DNA of 5,788 nt, taken from Candidatus Stercoripulliclostridium pullicola (lineage in GTDB: Bacteria; Bacillota; Clostridia; Christensenellales; DTU072). The stretch covers positions 1-5,788 of the forward strand of contig JADINF010000016.1 of the NCBI GenBank assembly GCA_017694145.1. Direction: 5' to 3'. Position numbers and translations under genes: made by a program. The notes below the pieces were generated by a model. That model was not told the DNA's origin. It worked only from the letters and a program-made list of their open reading frames with translations, and did no database searches. Within the stretch, counting starts at the first letter, position 1; every line of letters starts with the position of its first letter. Below, in pieces: positions 1-5,314 of this stretch.

Positions 1-1905
1 GCCACCGCCGCTTCCTCCGACAAAGTGTTCGCCACGACCGATATACTGGTATTCACGGAGCGCGCTTCCTCATCCGTTCCCACCGAAAACGACGGTAAAT
101 ACGTAGTGTATTTCACCACGAGCTACGGCTCGGTGCCCGCGCAGCGCGTATCTTCCGGCGAATGCGCTACCGAACCCACTCCGCCTTACCGCGAAGGTTA
201 CGTCCTTTTCGGCTGGTACAAAGACGCGGAATATAAAGTCAAATACGACTTTTCCGAGCCGGTCACTTCCAATATCTTCCTTTACGCGCTCTGGGCTTAC
301 GACGAGCCCGAATTCGCATTCGAAGTAGTCAACGACGAAGTGGTGCTCGCGGGCTTCAAGTATTCTTTCATTCCTTACGAAGAGGTCACTCTCCCCGCGA
401 AGGACGAGAACGGTTCTCCGATAGTAGCCGTCAAAGATAACGCATTTGCCGAGGACGATTCTCTCAAAAGCGTGACGATACCGTCCACGTACAGAGAGAT
501 AGGTCAGAACGCATTCAGTCAATGTGCCGCTCTCGAGAGCGTCACGCTTGCGGACGGTCTCATAAAAATAGCCGATAACGCCTTTGCGGACTGCGTTAAA
601 CTTACGTCCGTGGATTTCGGCGCGAATACCACTCTTACCGAAATAGGTTCCGCCGCTTTCGCGGGCTGCGCCTCTCTTACCGCGGCGTATATTCCCGATT
701 CGGTTACCGAGATCGGCATGCGCGCGTTCAAGGACTGCTCCGCCCTCGGCTCGGTCAATATCCCCTCTTCGCTCAAGATCGTCCGCGAAGAAACTTTCGC
801 TTACACCGCGATAACGGAAGTCGATCTCAAAAACGTCGTTTCCATCTATAACCAAGCCTTCTGGGGAGCCAACAAACTCGAAACGGTGAACGGAGGAAAC
901 TCGCTCAAGGAAGCCGGAAGTTACGTATTCGGAAGCCTGAAATCGGCAAACGCTGAAGAAGCCGCTCCTTGGCTCCTGAATTCGGGCGACAAGTACGTAT
1001 TCAACGGCGAGGAGGGAGCGACGGTAACCTATCTCGGCAACGTGCTCCTCTACGTTCACCCCGTCGAAACCAAACCCGCCCCCGTCTACGTTCTGCCGGG
1101 TACGGTAAGTATCGCGGCGCAGGCTTTCTCGGACGTGAATAGCGCCACTGCGGTATTCCTCTCGACCGTGACCCCCACTTACGGCGCGCAGGCGTTCGGA
1201 TACGCTTCCGGCGCACCCACTGTGGATATAGTTGTCCCTTCGGGCGCTACGGAGAAGTTCACCCGCGCCTTCCTGGTCGCCTCCAAAGACGAGGAAGGCT
1301 ATTACGTGCCGAGCGCATATTCTCTTGCGCTTATACAGAAAATATACGAATTTACTTCCGCGCCCTTCGACGGAATAGTTTACTCGCGCTATCCGCTCAA
1401 AGCGGACGCTTCGGGCGTGTATTTTTCCAAGCTCAACGTCGTTGACGACGACCCCTACACCGGGCTTACCTACCGTGACGACGCGGTGTACTACGTTCTG
1501 CACGCCTATTACGGCAACGCCGCCGCCCTCGATATGAACGAATATCTCGTTACGGACGCCGCTCAAAGAGGCATCTCCTCTCGGACCGCTTATCTCGAAA
1601 AAATCTGCGCTTACGCTTTCAGCGCGAATTCCACCCTCGTAAGAGTTTACCTTCCCAACCGCACGTTGCGCATAGAGTCATACGCCTTCATGGAATGCAG
1701 CGAGCTCACCGCGCTCTATATGCAGGGCGAAACCGGCTTGGACGCCGGTCTGGAATTCGTGCCGGCGGCAGTAAACCGGAACAGCTTCAACCTCTCGCTC
1801 ATGCCCTTGAAATTCAAGATCTACGTCGACGCTAAACTTTATCAGCGTTACATTTCGGCGTGGAATTATTCTTCGATATCTTCTAAAATCGCAACTTACT
1901 CCTGA
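1..1905 (+). CDS. BspA-like leucine-rich-repeat surface protein, 5' end missing
   Basis: The reading frame is open from base 1 to the TGA at 1903-1905 (634 codons), so the true start, signal peptide and any N-terminal domain lie left of the window; the GTG at 25 is only an internal codon. Residues about 34-98 look like a Listeria-Bacteroides repeat (Flg_new type), with the typical Y/G-W-Y-x-D-x-x-Y pattern around FGWYKD and ending in LYALW. Residues about 140-300 are tandem BspA-type LRR_5 repeats, seen as recurring 'AF..C..L..V.IP..V..IG..AF' units. A more degenerate stretch follows, and another repeat pair lies near the C-terminus (about nt 1585-1735: YAF...L..VYLP...LRIESYAF). Such proteins are usually secreted or surface-exposed and are linked to adhesion or binding. 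The C-terminus shows no LPXTG motif or membrane segment, so any anchor must be N-terminal. The ligand is unknown. Family assignment is firm; function is inferred. Confidence 0.9.
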   Translation, partial: ATAASSDKVFATTDILVFTERASSSVPTENDGKYVVYFTTSYGSVPAQRVSSGECATEPTPPYREGYVLFGWYKDAEYKVKYDFSEPVTSNIFLYALWAYDEPEFAFEVVNDEVVLAGFKYSFIPYEEVTLPAKDENGSPIVAVKDNAFAEDDSLKSVTIPSTYREIGQNAFSQCAALESVTLADGLIKIADNAFADCVKLTSVDFGANTTLTEIGSAAFAGCASLTAAYIPDSVTEIGMRAFKDCSALGSVNIPSSLKIVREETFAYTAITEVDLKNVVSIYNQAFWGANKLETVNGGNSLKEAGSYVFGSLKSANAEEAAPWLLNSGDKYVFNGEEGATVTYLGNVLLYVHPVETKPAPVYVLPGTVSIAAQAFSDVNSATAVFLSTVTPTYGAQAFGYASGAPTVDIVVPSGATEKFTRAFLVASKDEEGYYVPSAYSLALIQKIYEFTSAPFDGIVYSRYPLKADASGVYFSKLNVVDDDPYTGLTYRDDAVYYVLHAYYGNAAALDMNEYLVTDAAQRGISSRTAYLEKICAYAFSANSTLVRVYLPNRTLRIESYAFMECSELTALYMQGETGLDAGLEFVPAAVNRNSFNLSLMPLKFKIYVDAKLYQRYISAWNYSSISSKIATYS

Positions 1906-1937
1906 TACCGCGCTCCCGAACCGCACCCCCGTTAATC

Positions 1938-1962
1938 CGCGCGCCGCGCATGCGCGTTTTTT
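1938..1962 (+). terminator. Intrinsic terminator after the LRR gene
   Basis: CGCGC (1938-1942) can pair with GCGCG (1952-1956), and the perfect palindrome CGCGCATGCGCG (1945-1956) offers an alternative fold. Six T residues follow at 1957-1962. It lies 32 bases after the LRR stop codon and before the next promoter, as expected for a Rho-independent terminator. A second GC-rich hairpin follows directly (1965-1977). Confidence 0.7.
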
Positions 1963-1964
1963 AC

Positions 1965-1977
1965 GCGCGCTACGCGC
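1965..1977 (+). repeat. Secondary GC hairpin next to the terminator
   Basis: GCGCG (1965-1969), spacer CTA, CGCGC (1973-1977) is a perfect 5-bp stem followed only by AATTT. In addition, GCGCGT (1952-1957) can pair with ACGCGC (1963-1968) across a T5 loop, so three mutually exclusive hairpins exist between 1938 and 1977. This may be a back-up terminator or simply low-complexity CG sequence. Confidence 0.4.
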
Positions 1978-1986
1978 AATTTCCTA

Positions 1987-2016
1987 TTTACAAAACGCCG
2001 CCTTTTATGCGATAAT
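1987..2016 (+). promoter_or_regulatory. Sigma-A-type promoter of the symporter-tcdA operon
   Basis: -35 box TTTACA (1987-1992), 18-base spacer, -10 box GATAAT (2011-2016) preceded by an extended-10 TG (2008-2009). The start of transcription is predicted near 2022-2024, giving a leader of about 30 bases that ends in the Shine-Dalgarno AAGGAGG (2044-2050). The promoter lies directly after the terminator of the LRR gene. Confidence 0.7.
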
Positions 2017-2027
2017 GTAATAAATCG

Positions 2028-2042
2028 GATACGTTCCGTATC
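2028..2042. promoter_or_regulatory. Perfect 15-base inverted repeat in the symporter leader
   Basis: GATACG-TTC-CGTATC has perfect 6-bp arms and lies just downstream of the predicted transcription start, immediately before the ribosome binding site. The position (roughly +5 to +20) fits an operator where a bound repressor would block transcription; as RNA it would be a small hairpin beside the Shine-Dalgarno. No regulator gene is present in the window. The inverted repeat is seen directly; its role is inferred. Confidence 0.4.
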
Positions 2043-2054
2043 GAAGGAGGCATT

Positions 2055-3545
2055 ATGGCGGAAGTTTCTGCGTCACCGAGAAAAAAATACCTTAATCTGA
2101 AAGACATCCTTATATATTCGATAGGACTTTTCGGGCTGCAGATGGTGGTTTTCTATATCAATTCCTATCAGCTCGAATTCTACAGCACGACGGGAAGGCT
2201 CACTACCGAAGCTCTCGTAAGCGTGCCGTTCATAATACTCGCCGCGAAAATAGTTTCCGCGATATTCGATCCCGTGGTCGGCAACCTCATAGAACGTAAG
2301 CCCGATAAAGGCTACGGAAAACTTAAACCTTTTATCCTCTATTCCGTTCCGCCGCTTATCCTTTTCACGATCATGATCTTCATCGACGTACCCCTCGAAG
2401 GTCCCGCCCTTCTCGCGTATATCTTCGTCGCGACTACCGTGTGGAGCATGGCGATGACCATGGGCGACGTGCCCTCTCAGGCAATGAGCGCAGTACTAAC
2501 TCCCGATTCCACCGAACGCACTAACCTCATAGGTTTTTCGGGAACCTTCCGTTCTATCGGTCAGGCGGCTCCCTACGTGGTCGTTCCCGTGGTCTGCCTT
2601 TGCGTTCCCGGCGGCGCGGGCATCGAAGGCACCCTCAGCATAACGGAATACCTCTGGAACGCCGTCGCCATCGGCGTGATAGGCTCAGCGATGCTCGCGC
2701 TCATAGCCTTCTTCAATAAGGAGCGCGTCCCCTATAAAGCCGAAAAAATGACGGCGAAAGAAATGATTTCCGCCCTGAAAAATAATAAATATCTCCTCCT
2801 CGTGATGATATCCTATTTCCTGGGCTTCGCCCGTCAGGGAGCAATGGCTATCCAGGTGCAGGCGGCTAACGCCCTTCTCGGCGGTCAGAATCTCATCATC
2901 GTGCTCGGTATCTCCACCGCGGCAGGTACGATGATCTCGATGGCTCTTACCCCGTTGCTTGTCAAAAAATTCGATGAACGCAAGGTTTTCGTCGGAATGT
3001 CCGTATACGGCTTTTTGTCCTCGTTGCTTGCGTTTTTCGTGGCGGTATGGGCGGATTTCCACCTCGCGGCGCTCATCCCCACTCTTTTCCTTATGGGGCT
3101 TCAGTTCGGCGCGGTCAACATCATGCCCATGATAATGGTGGCGGACTCCGTAGACTATTACGAGCATAAAACGGGCAAACGCACCGAAGGCGTGGCGTAC
3201 GCCGTGCTCTCCTTCTCCATCAAAGTCACCTTGGCACTCGGCGCGGCGGTCTGTCTTGCGGTGATATTCAGCGATATGGTCGGCTACTCCGCGACGGCTA
3301 CGGACTTTACCTTCGAAACCAAACGCGGCGTATACTTCGCTTACACCGTTATACCCGGCATAACGAGCCTGCTCGCGGCGATACCCATACTGAAATACGA
3401 CCTCGTGGGCTCCAAGAAAAAGGCAATAAACGAAGAACTGCGTATCAGGCGCGGCGAACTCGTAACAGAGGGAGCCGAACAAGATACGAGCGCGACGCTT
3501 CCCGAAGCGGCAGCCGCCGAAGACGACGGCTCCGATAAAGAATAA
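2055..3545 (+). CDS. GPH-family (MelB-like) sugar:cation symporter
   Basis: This 496-residue MFS-fold membrane protein belongs to the glycoside-pentoside-hexuronide:cation symporter family, which takes up sugars or glycosides with Na+ or H+. Family marks are the loop after TM2, F-D72-P-V-V-G...E80-R-K...GYGKLKP (MelB has DP..G...DR...GK.RP); the GDVPSQAM...D-STERTNL segment (137-158) after TM4; and the late signature ADSVDYYEHKTGKRTEG (363-379), close to the GPH ADxVDYxExKTGKRxEG pattern. About 12 hydrophobic segments alternate with charged loops. The C-terminal tail (about 455-496) is charged and rich in Glu, Asp and Ala. The ATG is fixed by AAGGAGG four bases upstream. One odd point is Glu80 where MelB-type proteins usually carry Asp. 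The substrate cannot be read from the sequence. It shares an operon with tcdA, which gives no clue to the sugar. Confidence 0.9.
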   Translation: MAEVSASPRKKYLNLKDILIYSIGLFGLQMVVFYINSYQLEFYSTTGRLTTEALVSVPFIILAAKIVSAIFDPVVGNLIERKPDKGYGKLKPFILYSVPPLILFTIMIFIDVPLEGPALLAYIFVATTVWSMAMTMGDVPSQAMSAVLTPDSTERTNLIGFSGTFRSIGQAAPYVVVPVVCLCVPGGAGIEGTLSITEYLWNAVAIGVIGSAMLALIAFFNKERVPYKAEKMTAKEMISALKNNKYLLLVMISYFLGFARQGAMAIQVQAANALLGGQNLIIVLGISTAAGTMISMALTPLLVKKFDERKVFVGMSVYGFLSSLLAFFVAVWADFHLAALIPTLFLMGLQFGAVNIMPMIMVADSVDYYEHKTGKRTEGVAYAVLSFSIKVTLALGAAVCLAVIFSDMVGYSATATDFTFETKRGVYFAYTVIPGITSLLAAIPILKYDLVGSKKKAINEELRIRRGELVTEGAEQDTSATLPEAAAAEDDGSDKE

Positions 3546-3549
3546 CGCT

Positions 3550-4260
3550 ATGTTCAGCGACAGAACGGCGGCGCTCATAGGCGAGGAAGGTATAGAAAAA
3601 CTGCGCTCCGCGCGCGTAGCGGTATTCGGTATAGGCGGAGTGGGCGGCTACGTCGCGGAAGCGCTCGCAAGGAGCGGCGTCGGTCACATAGATCTCATCG
3701 ACTCCGACGTCGTTACGGAAACCAACATAAACCGTCAGATAATAGCGCTTACCTCCACCCTCGGCAAGCCGAAAGCGGAAGTAATGCGCGAGCGCATCGC
3801 GGACATCAACCCTTCGGCGGAAGTCGTCGCGCATAACCAGTTCTACTCGGAAGAAACGGCGGATTCTTTCGATCTCGGCTCATACGACTACGTCGCGGAC
3901 GCCATCGACTCCGTAAAAAGCAAACTCGCCCTTATCAAACGCGCTTTAGCTTCGGGAACGCCCGTTATCTCCGCGATGGGCGCGGGCAACAAACTCGATC
4001 CCACGCGCTTCAGAGTTACGGATATTTCGAAAACGACGAACTGCCCTCTCGCTCGCGTCATACGCCGCGAGCTCCGCGCTTCGGGTATAAATCATCTTAC
4101 CGTAGTGGCGAGCGACGAGATACCGAAACAAGGAGTAAAGGATTCCGAAACAGGTAAATCGGTTCCCGCAAGCATAATATATTGCCCCGCCGTAGCGGGG
4201 CTCCTGATGGCTTACGGGATCATAGAGGATATTATTTCGCGGGATAAACAACTCCCGTAA
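3550..4260 (+). CDS. tcdA: tRNA threonylcarbamoyladenosine dehydratase (TcdA)
   Basis: TcdA (CsdL/YgdL) is an E1/ThiF-like enzyme that uses ATP to dehydrate t6A at position 37 of ANN-decoding tRNAs to the cyclic form ct6A, which improves decoding. The 236-residue protein shows the nucleotide-binding loop G27-x-G-G-V-G-G33, the ribose-binding D51-S-D53, the conserved N59-x-N61-R62-Q63, and DAID at 117-120. The C-terminal part KxxNCPLARVIRREL (161-174) and the ending VPASIIYCPAVAGLLMAYG match TcdA rather than MoeB or ThiF. There are no zinc-binding CxxC pairs, and it is slightly shorter than E. coli TcdA (about 268). Cys165 sits where E. coli has an Asp; from memory this is common in clostridial homologues. 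Its ATG is 4 bases after the symporter stop with only a weak Shine-Dalgarno (AAAGAA), so translation is probably coupled to the upstream gene. Confidence 0.93.
   Translation: MFSDRTAALIGEEGIEKLRSARVAVFGIGGVGGYVAEALARSGVGHIDLIDSDVVTETNINRQIIALTSTLGKPKAEVMRERIADINPSAEVVAHNQFYSEETADSFDLGSYDYVADAIDSVKSKLALIKRALASGTPVISAMGAGNKLDPTRFRVTDISKTTNCPLARVIRRELRASGINHLTVVASDEIPKQGVKDSETGKSVPASIIYCPAVAGLLMAYGIIEDIISRDKQLP
4184..4201. repeat. Perfect 18-base inverted repeat inside the tcdA 3' end
   Basis: GCCCCGC-CGTA-GCGGGGC is a perfect 7-bp, all-GC stem with a 4-base loop, in the codons for the conserved YCPAVAGL segment. On the minus strand it lies 72 bases past the HAD stop codon and is followed by AATATATTAT, so it could end the HAD transcript despite the poor U-tract. 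No other good terminator exists between the two convergent genes. Function is inferred. Confidence 0.35.
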
Positions 4261-4272
4261 AAGCGCCGAAAA

Positions 4273-4920
4273 CTATTCGAGATATTCCAAAAGCTCACGG
4301 GGCGAGTCTATTATCGGACGCGCTCCCGCTTTTTCGAGCCTTTCTCTGCCCGCGAATCCCCACGCGCAGAAAACGCCTTTCACCCCGGCGTTGCGCGCCG
4401 TTTCGACGTCCACCGCGGAATCGCCTACGTAAAGCGAATTTTCCTTGTCGGCGCCCACCGCTTCCATCGCCGCAAACAGCATGTCGGGAGCGGGTTTGGC
4501 GGGAATACCGTCTGTAAATCCCGTAACTACCTCCGGCTTCCCTTTGAAAAAGTATTCCGCGAGTTCCTCGAGCGGCTGTTGCGACTTATTGGACACGATA
4601 CCCGTCCTTATCCCGCGCTCCTCAAGCGCTTCGATAAGCTCCTCTATCCCTTCGTACGGGCGCGTATTCACGGTAAGGTGCGCGCGGTAATATTTCTTGA
4701 ACCGCTCGCTTCCCTCTTTTGCAAGGTGCTTTGCGCTTTCGGGCAAGCCCCTTTCGACAAGGCAGAAAATTCCGTTGCCGACGTAATTACGGGTTTCCTC
4801 CAAAGTTTTGAGAGGATATCCCATTTCCGCAAGCGTATGATTGAGCGCTTCGTGCAGATCCTCGAGCGTATCGAGAAGCGTTCCGTCCATATCGAAAAAT
4901 ACAAATTCCGTCTTTCCCAT
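4273..4920 (-). CDS. HAD-superfamily phosphatase, phosphoglycolate phosphatase-like
   Basis: This 215-residue cytoplasmic haloacid dehalogenase-type hydrolase has all four HAD motifs: I, D10-M-D12-G-T (nucleophile and acid/base); II, S110-N-K; III, K142-P; IV, G166-D167-S...D171. The helical cap between motifs I and II (about 18-88) gives the C1-cap layout of Gph and PpaX. A likely substrate is 2-phosphoglycolate or another small phosphate ester, but members of this group are promiscuous, so no gene name is given. The start at 4920 puts motif I nine residues in, as is normal. An upstream in-frame TTG (4956) would add 12 atypical residues and overlaps the predicted -35 box. No Shine-Dalgarno precedes 4920, which fits the leaderless promoter noted there. 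It is convergent with tcdA, with 12 bases between the stop codons. Confidence 0.9.
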   Translation of the reverse strand: MGKTEFVFFDMDGTLLDTLEDLHEALNHTLAEMGYPLKTLEETRNYVGNGIFCLVERGLPESAKHLAKEGSERFKKYYRAHLTVNTRPYEGIEELIEALEERGIRTGIVSNKSQQPLEELAEYFFKGKPEVVTGFTDGIPAKPAPDMLFAAMEAVGADKENSLYVGDSAVDVETARNAGVKGVFCAWGFAGRERLEKAGARPIIDSPRELLEYLE

Positions 4921-4927
4921 GTAAATT

Positions 4928-4956
4928 ATGATATCACTCGGAGGATTTCTTGGCAA
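4928..4956 (-). promoter_or_regulatory. Promoter of the HAD phosphatase gene, apparently leaderless
   Basis: On the minus strand, -35 TTGCCA (4956-4951), a 17-base spacer, and -10 TATCAT (4933-4928). The -10 box ends 7 bases before the ATG at 4920, so transcription should start at or one base before the A of the start codon. That agrees with the absence of a ribosome binding site. Confidence 0.55.
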
Positions 4957-4970
4957 GCGATAGAGCTTTT

Positions 4971-4989
4971 ACTTCCATACAATGGAAGT
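4971..4989. promoter_or_regulatory. Perfect 19-base inverted repeat upstream of the HAD promoter
   Basis: ACTTCCAT-ACA-ATGGAAGT has 8-bp perfect arms. Its centre is about 60 bases upstream of the predicted HAD transcription start and 15 bases upstream of its -35 box, where an activator commonly binds. No T-run follows on either strand, so it is not a typical terminator. A role as a protein-binding site is an inference. Confidence 0.4.
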
Positions 4990-5000
4990 TCACACAACAT

Positions 5001-5147
5001 TCAATCCTTAATCCCTTTACTTTTCATAAAGGCTTGGTAAACTTGTATCATCAAGAAGATACACGGAACCCAGAGGACATAAAGTCCGCGCTTGCCGGGT
5101 GTAAAAATAGATTCTTGTGTAAACCAATTAAAATTTAATTTCTCAAT
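5001..5147 (-). CDS. Possible 48-residue single-pass membrane protein
   Basis: A short frame on the minus strand ends at TGA (5003-5001). Its peptide has a polar N-terminus (about 1-18), then Lys19-Arg20, one uninterrupted hydrophobic segment (21-40, GLYVLWVPC... to ...YQAF), and a basic tail ending KSKGIKD. This positive-TM-positive layout is typical of small membrane proteins. GGAGGAGGG (5156-5148) ends directly before the frame. The GGAGG is 4 bases from an ATT codon, the same spacing as for the symporter and lpdA genes, but ATT is a very rare start and no ATG, GTG or TTG lies nearby in frame. A TTG at 5174 would give a longer form, but it falls inside the terminator hairpin. Codons are less GC-rich at third positions than in the neighbours. 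It could be a real gene, a decayed one, or chance within an RNA gene on the other strand. I do not recognise the family. Confidence 0.33.
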   Translation of the reverse strand: MEKLNFNWFTQESIFTPGKRGLYVLWVPCIFLMIQVYQAFMKSKGIKD

Positions 5148-5194
5148 CCCTCCTCCACAAATACTAAAAGAGCCAAGCAAGCGGGCTCTTTTTT
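5044..5194 (+). ncRNA. Candidate small RNA ending at an orphan terminator
   Basis: A strong plus-strand terminator (5166-5194) has no plus-strand gene before it. The preceding sequence can fold into TGTATC/GATACA (5044-5049 with 5058-5063) and a second unit in which ACCC/GGGT (5068-5071 with 5097-5100) encloses GGAC/GTCC (5075-5078 with 5084-5087). Then come an AU-rich stretch, an unpaired CCCTCCTCC (5148-5156) complementary to Shine-Dalgarno sequences, and the terminator. Structured 5' end, C-rich seed and terminator is the layout of several Gram-positive regulatory RNAs. A weak promoter TTTACT (5016-5021) - 16 bases - TAAACT (5038-5043) would start it near 5050, inside the first hairpin, so the 5' end is uncertain. 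It matches no RNA family I can recognise. It overlaps the possible small ORF on the other strand. Confidence 0.33.
5166..5194 (+). terminator. Strong intrinsic terminator upstream of lpdA
   Basis: AAAAGAGCC (5166-5174) pairs perfectly with GGCTCTTTT (5184-5192) over a 9-base loop, with T residues from 5189 to 5194. It would end a plus-strand transcript, either a small RNA from 4957-5165 or read-through from the symporter-tcdA operon running antisense across the HAD gene. Read on the minus strand it has only four T residues, so termination there is weaker but possible. Confidence 0.85.
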
Positions 5195-5244
5195 GTTGCG
5201 TGCGAATTTATAATATTTTACGGAAGACGGTAATCGATTTATAC

Positions 5245-5272
5245 TTGAACGGAAGAAAATATATGTTATCAT
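5245..5272 (+). promoter_or_regulatory. Promoter of lpdA
   Basis: -35 TTGAAC (5245-5250), a 16-base spacer, and -10 TATCAT (5267-5272) with an extended-10 TG at 5264-5265. Transcription should start near 5279, giving a leader of about 36 bases. ACGGAAGA occurs twice, at 5220-5227 and 5249-5256, on either side of the -35 box. Confidence 0.65.
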
Positions 5273-5276
5273 ATAT
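5259..5276. promoter_or_regulatory. 18-base palindrome covering the lpdA -10 box
   Basis: ATATATG-TTAT-CATATAT is a perfect inverted repeat with 7-bp arms centred on the -10 element. A dimeric repressor bound here would exclude RNA polymerase. Because it is AT-only apart from one G-C pair, it could also arise by chance in promoter sequence. The palindrome is seen; operator function is inferred. Confidence 0.4.
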
Positions 5277-5314
5277 CTGTAATAAAAATCGGGCGCGTAC
5301 CGCGCGGAGGGCAC

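Noticed and set aside
70..1566. 498-codon open frame on the minus strand
   Set aside because: It lies wholly antisense to the LRR gene, whose repeats and domains are clear. The peptide is Arg/Val/Gly-rich with no motif, as expected from mirrored codon bias.
2685..3578. 297-codon open frame on the minus strand
   Set aside because: It is antisense to the symporter, rich in His, Arg and Glu without domain features, and has no ribosome binding site.
4579..5040. 153-codon plus-strand frame across the HAD 5' end
   Set aside because: It is opposite the motif-bearing HAD gene, with no recognisable domain and no ribosome binding site.
5066..5100. Resemblance of AGAGGACATAAAGTCC to the GAGGAAAGTCC core of RNase P RNA
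   Set aside because: The match is broken by an insertion, the region is far too short for RNase P RNA, and the other conserved blocks are absent.
5209..5214. Perfect TATAAT on the plus strand
   Set aside because: No -35 box at 16-18 bases: the expected spot lies in the terminator T-run. The lpdA promoter at 5245-5272 is better placed.
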